64,000 nucleotides of DNA, from assembly GCF_030867095.1 (NCBI RefSeq), contig NC_081828.1, positions 46,415,434-46,479,433 on the forward strand. Direction: 5' to 3'. The first letter of the stretch is position 1; each line of letters begins with the position of its first letter. The position numbers and the translations under genes are program-made. Under the pieces are notes generated by a model, which worked only from the letters and a program-made list of their open reading frames with translations, made no database searches and was not told the origin of the DNA. This document shows, one piece after another, positions 1-10,295 of the stretch. This DNA comes from Alligator mississippiensis. Taxonomy: Eukaryota > Chordata > Crocodylia > Alligatoridae.

Positions 1-375
1 AAGTTCTTCCTAATCTCCAACCTAATTTTCCCCTACATCCACAGAGAAAAGCCCATCTTCATCCTCTCTGGTTAATCACCCTTCAGGTATTTGAAGATTG
101 TTATCAAATCCCTCCTCAGTCTTCTCTTCTCCAAACTAAATACACCTTAGTTCTTTCAGCCTGACCTTGTAAGTCTTCCCTCACAGGCCCCTAATCATTT
201 TTGTTGGTCTGTGCTGGACTCTTTCCAACCTGTCCACATCCTTCTTGCAGTGTGGGGCCCAAAGCTGGACACACTGCTCCAGGTGAGGCCTCACTAGCAT
301 TGCATAGTGTGGAAGAATCACTTCCCTTGACTCGCAAATGACACTCCTGTTAATACAACCCAATTTGCTGTTGGC

Positions 376-397
376 TTTTTTTTTTTTTTTTTTTTTT
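376..397. repeat. T22 run inside CR1 coding sequence
   Basis: An uninterrupted run of 22 T. On the CR1 coding strand it is an A-run in place of the AAKKAN segment of the reverse transcriptase, giving seven lysines in a row. It therefore looks like slippage growth from two native Lys codons, not a poly-A tail. Confidence 0.9.
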
Positions 398-443
398 GCA
401 GCAAGAGCATACTGTTGGCACACATTCAACTTATGGTTTTCTG

Positions 444-901
444 CAGGGATATTTGATCTCTGGCTCACAGGCCAGATTTGGCTCATGGAGCCATGGCATC
501 TGACCTGCAGGGCTCCTTACAGGTTCAAAAACTTGGTGGCAGGGGAGCAGTGGCAAGTAATACTGTTACCCCTTCCCTGCTACCAAATTCCCAAGCCCAT
601 GGGACCAGATCAGGGCCAGACCATGCTCCCTTCCCTCCCTGTGGCTGGATTGGGGCCAGGCCATGCCCCTTTCTGCCCATGTGTGCCTGGATCAGACCAG
701 GCCATGACTCCTTCCCCTCCTCAGGTGGCCAGATCAGGGCTGTGCCATGCCTCCTTCCCCCTCAGGGCCCAGTCAGGTCTGGGGCTCTCCCTGACACACC
801 CACAGAGCTGGATCCAGCCCCACCTCGCTGTGTCATGCATCTGCTGATGGACTGAGCACCACCCATCCATCTCGAGGGGGGGGAAAGGATGGGCACCACT
901 G
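444..901. mobile_element. Non-autonomous hAT-like element inserted in CR1
   Basis: Begins CAGGGATATTTG and ends ATGGGCACCACTG, so both ends start with CAG when read inward. It is flanked by 8-mers GTTTTCTG (436-443) and GTCTACTG (902-909), 6 of 8 matching, as expected for an old hAT 8-bp target-site duplication. The body is GC-rich with loosely repeated blocks of the form CAGGCCATG-C-CCTTCCC (about 600-760). It carries no transposase. Removing it rejoins the CR1 reading across the LGVPVD-HKLNV junction. Confidence 0.7.
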
Positions 902-1240
902 GTCTACTGGAACCCCCAGGTTCTTCTCTGCAGCACTGCAGCCTAGCCAGTCGTTCCTCAGTCTATATTTGTGCATGCAATTATTCCATTCCAAGTGCAG
1001 GACTCTATACTTGTCCTTACTGAATCTCATCTGGTTGACTGTGGACCATTTCTCCAGCTTATCCACGTCATCCTGGATCATAGCCTCACCCCTGATATAT
1101 CTGCAACTCCACTCAAATTGGTATTGTCCTCAAACTTGCTGAGGAGACACTCAATCTCATTGTCAGCAAGTTTGAGGACATCCCCTGAGGAATCCCACTC
1201 AATACCTCTTTCCATTAGAAGTTGAGCCACTGATAGCTAT

Positions 1241-3529
1241 ACATGGTTGGAGTATCAGGCTCCATGAGTAGAGTTATCTGGTCAGTGATTCCTTAGATGA
1301 AGTGAGAGCTGGGATTAGGAAATTTTTTACATTAAATCCTTTGCTTCCCAATCCCTTTAAGTTGTTTTGCTCCAGCAGTGATGTCAGAGGATCAGGCTGT
1401 TGTACAATATCACAAGGCACCAGTGGGTGTTATCCCATCAATACCTTTACCTGTTTTATCCCTGAAGCAGCACCAGTGCTATGATAGTAGTATTACTTCA
1501 AATGACTGCTGTTGTACTTTGTCCTCAATCTCATTTTAGTGCATTTGTGCCAAGATTCTGGCCTGAAATGCAAAGCCCACTGTGTGGCTAGACTGCTAGG
1601 GCACTTTGCCACCCCAAAACCAGTAATGATCCATGGCCACTTCAGATAAATCTGAGGCCCTCTAAGCCATAGGATAGTGTCCATAAATAAAAATAAAGTT
1701 GTGGTGTACTCTGCCTCTGCCAGCTCAGGGGTTGATTAAAGGGCATAGGGAACTGCTGTGCCAGTCTATGGAGGAAGACAAGTGAAGACTGAGTGGTCAT
1801 TCTTGGGAGCCCCAGCTGTGGTCCAGGTGAAGGGAGGGACAATGATTTAAAGATCTCTCATGTTTCCAGCTAATGTGAAGTAGCTTATACTCATCCCCCT
1901 GCTGCAGTAATATGACATATCCCCCTAAACACACAAACCTCCCCCATGGAACAAAGCCAATAAAAGAGGGCTTTTGTGGGATGAAGACTTCAGCAGGGAC
2001 CCCTTGATAGGATTGGGGAGCAGGGTTCCCCTTCCATGAGAAACCTGTGAGCTCTGCCTCCAAGCATTGGGAGTCACAGGATCCCTGCTGATCTCAAGGG
2101 GTATATAAGAGACTAGGGGCATCCCTATAGAGGTAGGTTTGTGCCTGCACACCAGCTCTTGCACCTGAGGCTTCCCCACACCATAGTTTCTTGATGGCAT
2201 TGGACTTGTACTACTAGAACCCCCATGTTGGGCAGCCTCCTGGACTGGACCATGTACTTTTGAGAGAAGACAGACAATTTCTTCTTATGTTCTCATGCAA
2301 CTTCCCTCACCCATCTATTCCTGTCTTTTGACTGTGGCCCATGGTCCCTTAAGCAACAAATAGGCCTGTCCTTCAGCTGCAGAATCCATCCTCTACCATG
2401 GATTCATTGAGCCCCTTTTCCAGGAAATAGGGAGGCTTGACAGCTGCATGGGAGTGGGGATAATTGCACAGGGATGGTCCCTCAATGCATGGACCTGGGG
2501 GCTGATTCAGACATCTACAAATGCATTATTATATCTCAGGTGTAATGGAGCCTCCAGAGGTCACCTGTAAGTGCAGGTACAGCAGGGTTATTTGAATTAG
2601 CCCTAAATGTTCCCCACATCTCTTAAGCACTAGCTGAATGTTTACTGTTCTTGAAGTCCTTACTGCAAACAAATTAGGAAGTGGGGGGAGCAGGGGTGGG
2701 GGAGGGCACGAGATGAGTATGTTCATATCCTGAGCTGTTGTTTTGATTTAGGGACCATTTTAATATATCCATCTTTCTATTGTGTAAATGAAGCCCTGTT
2801 CTATACATAGCTGCCTTTAGTGGGCACAATGAAGGAGAAAAAGGAGCTAGTCAGGTACCAGGGCATGTTTTATCATGGGCAGCATCAGTGTAGCTTCTTT
2901 ATCATAACCTGGCAATCTACTAGAGGCAGGCCCCAGTGACTTCCTGCAAAGAACCATCTGTCTTTTTTTGTATTCACTGAACTGGACCTCAGTCCTGGAC
3001 AGAAGAGCTGTTGTTGTGGTTAAAGAAGAAAGTGTGAACCGTGTTCCAGACCCAGGATGAGGTCAGTGTTCATTTGTGGATAGCATATGTTATACTTTTT
3101 CTTTACTTGTTGAAAAAGAAGGTGCTGTGCCAAATACACCAGCTTTGTAGCCAGCACAAGGAAGTGCTGCGTTTCTCAAGCACTTCATGTGTTTTGATTC
3201 CACAGTCACAGAATCTTGCCCTGGCCAGAGACATTCAGCTCCAAAGTCTCAGCTCTGTGAGGGGGGAAAGAATAATTCTAGCACTTAAGGTTGCATTAAG
3301 ATAACCTTCTTCCAATCATGTCTTGAATATAACTCATGCAAGCATGTTTACTGTAGTCTGCAGTCAGCCTGACAGGACAGCTTTCAGATGTGGGATCTAG
3401 ACCATTCATCTCAAAAGGTGGTAACTTTGAATGCTAAAGATGGAAGTTTCAATCACAGCACTATTATATATTTAAACTTTTGAGTCTTTGAGTCTAGTCC
3501 TTCCCTTCACTATCACAAACACCACATCA
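1241..3529. other. Upstream flank, no gene recognised
   Basis: Mixed-composition DNA 4-6 kb upstream of the LMX1A promoter. Open frames reach only about 90 codons and none resembles a protein family. I see no clear repeat boundaries. A G-rich stretch lies at 2681-2706. Confidence 0.6.
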
Positions 3530-4960
3530 GATTATCATGTTTATAAATTGGTCTAGCTCCAACTTAAAATCCGTTAGGTTTCTTGCCTCCATTATTTTCC
3601 AAACCTCACTGCCCTGATGGTTAGCCTACAGTTTCCAACCTATATTTATCTATGGCCAGTTTATCACCACTTATTCCATCAGTGTTTTTTTATTTTAAAT
3701 AGCTCTTCTCCCTGCCTGGCATATACAAACACTTTCCCCAGTATATTTATCGAGAACAATCATATTGCCTCTCAGCCTTCATTTTGCTATGGTAAATGAA
3801 CCAAATTCTTGAAGGGTATGTCTACATTGCAGATGCCAATCCTGAGTGTGGGAAGCAGTCAAGCATAATAGAATGGAGTTCCATGTGGGCTAATTTACCC
3901 TTTTCAGTAGGGTCATTAACCAGCTCTGTTTCAGGTATCCCTACATTATGCTGAAGTCTGCAACATAAACATCCTTGATCTCCTTTTGTATGATAAGTGC
4001 TACATTCCTCTAGTCATTCTAGTATCTATTTTCTACACCAGTTTTAATTTAATCTTTCTTAAACATGGATCACCATAATGGCCCATACCATTCCAAATGT
4101 GGTCTTACGAAGGCCTCATGTAGGGACGTTAATACTTCCTTCTCCCAAGTGGAAAGATTTCAATGAATCAGGAGAGCACATAACAGAGGCTCCCTCTGCC
4201 TGAAAAAGCTCGCAAAGAAGAATTTTCCCAACTATTTGAGTTGTTCTAATAAAAGATATCACATTTACCTAAAGACCCTTGTCTGCCTGTGTCCTAGGAT
4301 CACATTTTCCTATTTCATGGCCACATCACATGGGGGTCATAGTCATTCTGTGATCAAGTATTACACCCAGGTCTTCTCCTCTGTAGTAATTTCCAGCTGT
4401 AGAAATTGGTTTTGGTCTTTTGGCATTCCATTTTGAACCATTGAATTTATCCTATTTCTATTACTCCAGTCCTTGGTGTGTCATTCAGTTCTTTTTGCAT
4501 GATATCCAGATCTTCCTCTGTATTGCCAGTGCCTCTTAGATGTATGTAATCAGCAAATTTCATTAGCACAGTCCTATTTTTTTCACTAACATCATTAATG
4601 GTAAAGATTACAGAATATTATTGTGAAAATATTGCATAAGATTGGCTCCAAAATGCATCCTTGAGGTGCTCTCATAACAATTTCCCTCCAGCCTGATTTT
4701 TTTCCCTTTCAACACTATCCACTCTTGTCTTCCCTTCAGTCAGTTCCTTAACCACCTTGCCATTCTTCTACTGCCCAGCTTAACTGATTTTCCCACATGG
4801 CACAGCATTACTGAAATCCAAATAGAGGATATCTACTACATTTTGCCTAGAAAATCAGTGTATTTATCAAAGAGATATCAAGGAATAAAATTATCATAAA
4901 CCCCGATTTCCTAGCTTAGCAGAACTTGCCACACAATTTCCAATGACCTAAATTGGGGTG
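3530..4960 (-). mobile_element. Ancient L3/CR1-like LINE remnant
   Basis: Read on the minus strand, the order of motifs follows the 3' half of L3/CR1 LINEs. The 3' portion (3560-3800) carries CTCAGCCTTCATTTTGCTATG. An upstream part (4480-4660) carries the stretch with CAGCAAATTTCATTAG, which corresponds to the reverse-transcriptase region just after the FADD-type motif. No open frame survives. A segment near 3815-3960 bounded by two GGTAT-CTACATT motifs may be a foreign insert. Assignment is by recognition of the family's typical phrases, so subfamily is uncertain. Confidence 0.6.
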
Positions 4961-6394
4961 CTGCCACATCCATGGATTCTTGCCATGGGATTTAGGATCA
5001 GCTTGTCACAGGATATTTAGCTAAAACTTTTTTATGCCAAAAAGGAGAAAAGATCTAGAATTAATGTAGTAAGAGGAGCACTGAGGGGTTAATTATTCAA
5101 AAGTATGAAAATATGATGTTAAATTTGCACATTTAAAATCAATTCCACTCTTTTGTGCTTTAATCTAAATTTATTATGAGCTATGGCATGGTTTTGAGAA
5201 TTGAGGAATAATATGGAACTTGGGAAACCCTGAGTAATGATCTCTACCGATTGATTTTGTGTGTGACTTCTGCTCCTGTTATTTAATTTCTCTGTGCCTC
5301 AGTTTCTCCTCACATCTGTTGTCTGCCTTGTTTGTTTAGACCATAATGTCTTCAGGGCTGAGGCTGCCTCCTATTCGAGCTGTTAAGAGAAAAACATTTC
5401 TGTCTCAGGGGAAAAAAAATCCAAGATCTTAAAAATGCTTTGTCTTGAATTGGATGAAATGCTAAAATGTCATCGTTTTGGTGAAACAACATTTGAGACG
5501 AAAAATAGTGTCATGAGTTAGTTAATGTTTTGCTGTGTTATGTTTGAAATGCTTGGAAAAGATTGTGGCCATTTTTAATTTTTATTATTTGTATATAAAA
5601 TTAATTTAAAAATACCTGTTTCAAAATGAAAATAATTAACCTGTGACTGTTTCTGTGTTTGTGAAACACATTTCCTAATTTTTTTCAAAAGGAAAGTTCA
5701 TCAAGATTGTTATGATTTCATGAGGAAAGAAGCCATGTCTTTGAAAAGGCATTTCCAAAGGAAGATTGTTTTAGCAAACATTTCCAACCTTCTCCAGTTA
5801 CTATGTATGTGTAAAGAGACTAGAACAAAAGGACCTTAGTTTTGATTGGAAGCTATAGACACCACTGTAATAAAAATATTAATAAATATCCCTTCTCTCT
5901 GTCCTATGAATGATGTGTAATTAGAATATCGAACTAATGCAAATTTCAGATGACACGGATATGCTCAAATCAGGAGGAGCAATCATTAAAGTCTGAGTGG
6001 ACCTAACTGCCCTAGTAAATGTAGGTACAAAATAGCTTTTAAGTATGCCATCATCTCTGACTTCACATAATATATATGATGCGATAACCTTACTGTGCAC
6101 AGCCCTAAAAAATGTGCTGACAGAGAACCTCGGCTAAACACAACCTATTGCTTTGTATTTATGTCAGCCTTGCAGTAACATTTCCAAAAAGTTCATTCTC
6201 GTTTTTGCTGCAGGCAGTTTTTACTGATTTTGTGTTTTTTTCCTTTAAAAAATGTATATCTCTCTTTTCCGCACAGTAGGATGTCTTTAAATTATTGTCT
6301 GGCCAGGAAACCCGATATCTTTTTCTTCCTTTGGATGCAGTTCAATGTACGCCGGTTTCTCCCTAATATTATCCCTTCCTGTCCGTGAACGATA
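4961..6394. other. AT-rich proximal upstream region
   Basis: Flank leading into the CpG island. It holds a likely MIR fragment (about 5230-5345) and an AT-rich patch with TTTCAAAATGAAAA-type motifs (5590-5780) seen elsewhere in the window. The last 250 bases before the island are repeat-free and could be proximal regulatory DNA. No coding sequence is visible. Confidence 0.5.
5230..5345 (-). mobile_element. MIR/CORE-SINE fragment
   Basis: Contains TCTCTGTGCCTCAGTTTCTC, the reverse-complemented hallmark of MIR SINEs, preceded by a decayed form of the 'protected-by-core' segment. Short and old. Confidence 0.55.
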
Positions 6395-6812
6395 TTTTCC
6401 TAACGACGGGGAATATGCGGGTCCTTCCGTGATGCAGTGAATTGGCACGGGGACGTGCCGCCTGCGACAAGACCGGCTTCGTGAAGCGGGCTCCGGATCC
6501 TTTTGCAAGAGCCCGACTGGGCTGGGATCCGGATCGCTGCCCGCCGGGATCCCCGAGCTGTCTCATCCGAGCCGGCAGGGCACACCTGGCGCGGGGATCG
6601 TGCAAGCCCGCGGCATCGCAACCTGCCCCCCGCGCCGGCCAAGGTGTTTTCTAGCTGCTCGGATGCTGCGAACGCGCATTTCTGTCTCGTCTTCATGCGA
6701 CATAAAATTAGACTATCCCCCCCTCCTCGTATGGACACCGCATTTGGTTCAAGAGCGAGAGCGCGTTTTCCAGGCGCCAAACCCTCCTGGAGAAATAATG
6801 AAAGGGGTTCAT

Positions 6813-6833
6813 TATTTATTTATTTATTTATTT
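6813..6833. repeat. (TTTA)n short tandem repeat
   Basis: About five TTTA units sit in the otherwise GC-rich island, roughly 95 bases before the TATA-like box. Confidence 0.85.
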
Positions 6834-6925
6834 CACGAGTGGGACCCAAGTGGAGCCCGAAAGCAGGCGGGGGCTTGGAGCGGCCGTGGCTGGAGCCCTG
6901 TCCCCGTCGCATCCCGGGGCTGGTG

Positions 6926-6933
6926 TATAAAAG
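6926..6933 (+). promoter_or_regulatory. LMX1A: TATA-like box, candidate LMX1A core promoter
   Basis: A clean TATAAAAG in a GC-rich setting, about 0.9 kb before the start codon. If used, transcription would start near 6955 and give a non-coding first exon up to the donor at 7537. A second AT patch (CAATAAAAG, 6947-6955) lies just downstream. The real start is unproven; GC-rich islands often have several dispersed starts. Confidence 0.4.
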
Positions 6934-6954
6934 TGTTGGGGGGGGGCAATAAAA

Positions 6955-7537
6955 GACTGGGCGCTGTTTGTGCTGCCTCCCCGGGGTGCAGGTGATGTCC
7001 TAATTCAGGGAGTGAAAACCTGGTCTCACTCAAATCAAAGCTTGCTGCTGATTTTAAGGGGATGAGGACCCCCCGCCCGCCCGCGCACAAACAGCTGTTG
7101 GGGCTAGTAGGGGGGTGCCCATTCGCCCGCTATGGCAGCGGTTTGCCTGAGAAATGCCACCCTTGCACTGCGGGGGTGAAAAGCCCCCCCCCCCTCCCCC
7201 AACACACCGGCAGCCTCCGCATGGGCGCCCGGCTGGGGCCCGGGGCCCGGGGCCCGTGCCCCGCGGCCGGGGCGAGGATTGGGCTGCGGCGGGCGGGGAG
7301 GTAAAGGGGGCTGCGCAGGGGAGGAAACTTATTTAGAGAAGGGGGGAGGGAGAGGCAGGCGGGGAGGTACCAGAGCCAGGCGAGGAGACCGGCTCCGGCA
7401 GGACGGGAGGCAGCCGGGACCCTCCCAGCGGCTCCGCTGGTTCGGGGCGGCTACCGCACGGCGGGACCTGGGCTGTCCCCTTCCCCCAGCACAGAGGAAA
7501 GCAGCTGGGACCCCCCGCGCCGCCCCGCAGCCACCAG
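6955..7537 (+). other. LMX1A: Probable non-coding first exon of LMX1A (5'UTR)
   Basis: Inferred, not read directly. The 3' border is set by a donor CCACCAG|GTCAGTG at 7538, which pairs with a good acceptor at 7790. Known mammalian LMX1A transcripts also begin with a non-coding exon. The left border is only a guess from the TATA-like box. Alternative donors exist at about 7300 (GGGGAG|GTAAAG) and 7364. Confidence 0.4.
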
Positions 7538-7790
7538 GTCAGTGCGCGGAGCTGCTTCCCCGCGCGGGTCCCCCCGCACCCCGCATGGGCAGGAGGGCGG
7601 ATTATTTGGTTGCGGGAAAGAGACGTCGAGGCAAAGCTGCGGGAGGGCGGGCCCGAGCCAGGGGTCGGCAGTGGATGTGGACTGGATCCCGCGTGGGGGA
7701 GTGGGAGGGTGGAAGGAGCCCGGGCTCCGGCATAAGAAGGGATCGGGCTGAGCCTGTGCCCGGCCTCACGGCCGCCTCGCTGTGTTGCAG
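7538..7790 (+). other. LMX1A: Candidate 5'UTR intron of LMX1A
   Basis: 253 bases from GTCAGT to TGTGTTGCAG. The acceptor has a modest pyrimidine tract (CCTCGCTGTGTTGCAG) and lies 40 bases before the start codon. Without splicing, the frame of the ATG stays open upstream, so an in-frame N-terminal extension cannot be excluded from sequence alone; homology of the first residues to known LMX1A argues against it. Confidence 0.5.
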
Positions 7791-7830
7791 CCGCGCCGGG
7801 CCGAGCGCCCGCCCCAGCCGCTGCCCCGCG

Positions 7831-7906
7831 ATGTTGGACGGGCTGAAGATGGAGGAGACCCTGCAGAGCGCGCTGGACACGGCGGCGCCCTTCTCCGCGC
7901 TGCTGG
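7831..7906 (+). CDS. LMX1A: LMX1A first coding exon (N-terminal 25 residues)
   Basis: Encodes the N-terminus of LIM homeobox transcription factor 1 alpha, a nuclear factor that directs dorsal midline, midbrain dopaminergic and inner-ear development in vertebrates. The peptide starts MLDGLKMEETLQSAL and runs to SALL, with one base of the next codon before the donor G|GTGAGT. As I recall it, the human protein begins MLDGLKMEENFQSAI, so the opening heptapeptide is identical and later residues vary; LMX1B begins MLDGIKMEEH, which fits less well. The start has G at -3 but T at +4. The exon itself probably begins at 7791, leaving 40 bases of 5'UTR. It splices in phase 1 to 10083. Confidence 0.93.
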
Positions 7907-8195
7907 GTGAGTGCTGCGGGCCGTGCCCTGCTGGCGGGTCCCCTCCGCCTCCGCCTCCGCCTCCGCCCCCGTCCCGGGAGAGGCAGCGCCCCAAGGAGCG
8001 CGGGGACCCCAGCCCCTGCCCGGGAGCGTCCTCCTCCCCGCGCACGATCCTGCCCCGGCGCCGCTCCCTGCGCTGCCGCCCCGGCAGCCGCCTTCCCCCG
8101 GCTCAGTGCTCAGCCGAAGACCAAGGGCAGCCGCGGCCGCGCCCTCGCACCGGCTCATGGCAGTGAGCGGCGGCCCGGGGTGTGACGGCTCCTCC

Positions 8196-8225
8196 GCCCG
8201 GCCCGGCCCGGCCCGGCCCGGCCCC
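8196..8225 (+). repeat. (GCCCG)n pentamer array
   Basis: About six GCCCG units. Its complementary strand carries repeated GGG runs that could form a G-quadruplex. The same pentamer recurs at 8338-8363 and, inverted, at 10296-10330. Confidence 0.85.
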
Positions 8226-8337
8226 GCCGCGCTCCCCTCGCGCGTGTCCTCCCCGCTGCCCCGCGGGACGGGCCCGTGCGCGCCGAGACCAGGGAGCGCA
8301 CACACGTGTCGGCGGCGCCCGCGTCCACCTGCAGCGC

Positions 8338-8363
8338 CGCCCGGCCCGGCCCGGCCCGGCCCC
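8338..8363 (+). repeat. (CCCGG)n pentamer array
   Basis: About five units of the same GC-rich pentamer as at 8196, lying immediately before the TG/TA tract. Confidence 0.85.
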
Positions 8364-8397
8364 AGCGCAGTGTGCAGCCTCCTGCGTGGTTTCAACG

Positions 8398-8936
8398 CAC
8401 ACATGTGTATTATTCGCATGGGTATACACATATATGTGTGTATGTATATATACATATATGTGTGTATGTGTGTGTGTATACGCATGTATATATGTGCGTA
8501 TGTGCGTGTGTGTATATATGTGTGTATCTATCTATACATGTGTGTATATGTGCGTGTATAGCTATATGTGTGCGCGCGCGCGTGTATATCTATGCGTGTG
8601 TGTGTATGGGTGTGTATATTTATATATATTTGTATATATATGTATTTTATCTCTATATGTGTATGTATGGGTGTGTATATTTATATATATGTATTTTATC
8701 TCTATATGTGTGTGTATGCGTGTGTATATAGATTTGAGTGTATATCTATATGTGTGCATGTATATCTGTATATGTGTGTGTTTATGTGCGTGTATATCGA
8801 TATATGTGAGTGTATATCTATATATCTATATACGTGTGTATATATGTGTGTATGTATGTACACATACATATCTGTATATATGTATATGTGTGTATATGTA
8901 TGAATATATGTGTACACACATACACACACACGTTTT
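8398..8936. repeat. Long imperfect TG/TA simple repeat
   Basis: About 540 bases of alternating purine-pyrimidine sequence (TGTGTATA, TATATATG, GTGTGCGCGC variants) with a CGCGCGCG patch near 8573-8581. Occasional TATCTATA interruptions show it is old and compound. Alternating tracts of this sort can adopt Z-DNA or cruciform shapes. It produces misleading open frames rich in Cys, Tyr, Val and Ile on both strands; these are not genes. Confidence 0.95.
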
Positions 8937-9492
8937 TGCACATACACGATATACTCAGTGCGCCTCTGCATGGGTATATACGCATCTATATGTGTTCAAA
9001 TGCAGACTGACAGACCGCGAGCGTGCACCGTCCTCCCGCACTATGAAGGATCTCCTCCCGCTCCAACATTTCGATCTCTTCCTCTTCTCCAATTATTTTT
9101 TCCCCAACGAAAAAACCACAAGAAAGGATCCTAAGCTCCAGGCAGGATGAGTGCGAGTGTTTGGAGAGAAAAAAAAGACAAAAGAATTCTTGAACGTGTG
9201 ACTCCCAAATTCTCTCTCTCAATTTTAAACTGCAGCGAAAACAACATACTTAAAAAGCACACGAGAAATGGGGTGGGTTTTTTTCATGTCTAGAGGAGCG
9301 GTCCGCCCCGCTTTCATGTCACTGTTCGTACCAGTCAAAAAACTATCCTTCCCTTTTCACCAGATCTGCTCCTCGGGTTTGCTGAGTTAGGATGTCCCCC
9401 CTCACACCCCGAGGCGAAGGAGCTTGGTCTTATGTTTACACCCCTCGTTTCATTCCCTGCAAAAAGGGATAAATGCAGATCGCAGCCGGCGT

Positions 9493-9508
9493 GGGGGGGG
9501 GGGGGGGG
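9493..9508 (+). repeat. G16 run
   Basis: Sixteen consecutive G, immediately before a 90-base tandem duplication. Such runs are slippage-prone and often misread in assemblies. Confidence 0.9.
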
Positions 9509-9510
9509 TA

Positions 9511-9672
9511 TAGCCCCTAAGCAGGAAAGTAACAGTCGGGTGTGTGTGTGTGTGTGTGTGTGCCAGAATGATACACAAAATTAAAAAAAACCCAAAAAAC
9601 TAGCCCCTAAAAGGGAAGTAATAGCTCGTGTGTGTGTATGTGTGCGCCAGAATGATACACAAAAATAAATGA
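9511..9672 (+). repeat. Tandem duplication, unit about 90 bases, with embedded GT run
   Basis: Both units open with TAGCCCCTAA, pass through a GGGAAGTAA-like stretch and a (GT)n run, then read CCAGAATGATACACAAAA. Unit 1 is 9511-9600, unit 2 starts at 9601. The (GT)n is longer in unit 1 and an A-rich spacer differs, so the copies have diverged. Confidence 0.85.
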
Positions 9673-10082
9673 GAGAAGCTAATAGCTGGGCGGTTGGGGG
9701 GGGAGGTCGGGTCAGACACGCCGGGCTCGAACTGGACAGTGAAGCTGAGACTATTTTGAAGGAATCAAATATTCCTCCCGACCCGTTTCAGGGCCAGCCC
9801 TGAGCTGAGGAGCCGGCCCCGCACGTGCTCCGTGAACCCGGCTGAGGATCGTGCCCGAGTGAACCCGGGCCCGACTCCCGGTGCAGGCGAACCCCGGCTC
9901 CTCGCCGCTGCGGGGACACGGGTTTTCCCCGGGGAAAGTCTCCTGCAAATCCAGCGATCGCGATCCCCCGGGATCCATGCAGCAGCCCTCCAGCTAGTCC
10001 CGTTCCGCGGGGACCTGCAGGCAGGGCGGCTGGGGAGTGGGGCTCTTGGAGCAACTCCTGCCCTGTGTTTGCTCGGTCGCAG

Positions 10083-10269
10083 GGAGAGCGGTGAACCCCA
10101 AATCGGTGTGCGAGGGCTGCCAGAGGGTCATCTCGGACCGGTTCCTGCTGAGACTCAATGACAGCCTGTGGCACGAGCAATGCGTGCAGTGCGCCTCTTG
10201 CAAAGAACCGCTGGAGACCACCTGCTTCTACCGGGACAAGAAACTCTACTGCAAGCTCGACTACGAGAA
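10083..10269 (+). CDS. LMX1A: LMX1A second coding exon (first LIM domain)
   Basis: Completes the codon split at 7906 and encodes residues 26 to 87 plus two bases of codon 88. The whole first LIM zinc-binding domain is visible. The eight ligands fit the LIM pattern: C35 and C38 (CEGC), H56 and C59 (HEQC), C62 and C65 (CASC), C82 and D85 (CKLD). LIM domains bind partners such as LDB1 and do not contact DNA. The acceptor is CGCAG|GG and the donor GAA|GTAAGT, leaving phase 2. The peptide [13 protein letters not shown] agrees with LMX1A and not with the LMX1B equivalent. All ligands are intact, so the gene appears functional. The second LIM domain, homeodomain and C-terminus are outside the window. 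Confidence 0.95.
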
Positions 10270-10295
10270 GTAAGTGCGCTCGCCCTGCCCCGGGC

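Larger units (their letters stand above)
1..1240 (-). mobile_element. Old CR1 LINE (reverse-transcriptase end), split by a later insertion
   Basis: The minus strand encodes degenerate CR1 ORF2 C-terminal sequence. Residues like CINRSVICESREVILPHYA and LERVQHRPTKMIRGL (181-372) match the conserved tail of CR1 reverse transcriptase. A second block at 910-1081 (VDKLEKW, RFSKDKYRVLHLEW, KNLGVPVD) belongs just upstream in the same protein, and a GIPQG-like motif lies near 1200. The two blocks are contiguous in the family but separated here by 444-901, so a transposon landed in this copy. It is heavily decayed, with stops and frame changes, and truncated at its 5' side near 1240. Its 3' end runs off the window start. 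Confidence 0.85.
7907..10082 (+). other. LMX1A: LMX1A first coding intron
   Basis: 2176 bases with GTGAGT donor and CTCGGTCGCAG acceptor. GC-rich at both ends, with a 0.54-kb TG/TA tract in the middle, two short GCCCG arrays, a G16 run and a 90-base tandem duplication. No transposon is recognised in it, which sets it apart from the downstream intron. Confidence 0.9.

Noticed and set aside
7279-8166. 295-codon + strand frame through the LMX1A start region
   Set aside because: GC-rich DNA lacks stop codons. The frame runs through a splice donor at 7906, and only its MLDGLKMEE... part matches a known protein.
7602-8485. Long minus-strand frames opposite the LMX1A exon
   Set aside because: Mirror frames of CpG-island sequence, proline/arginine/glycine-rich without domains. 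An antisense RNA is possible but nothing here shows it.
8182-9150. 322-codon frame rich in Cys, Tyr, Val and Ile
   Set aside because: Direct translation of the TG/TA repeat; no evolutionary protein signal.
10083-10269. Assignment to LMX1B
   Set aside because: The N-terminal MLDGLKMEE and the [14 protein letters not shown] stretch fit LMX1A; LMX1B has a different N-terminus and HPAVCEGCQRPI-type sequence.
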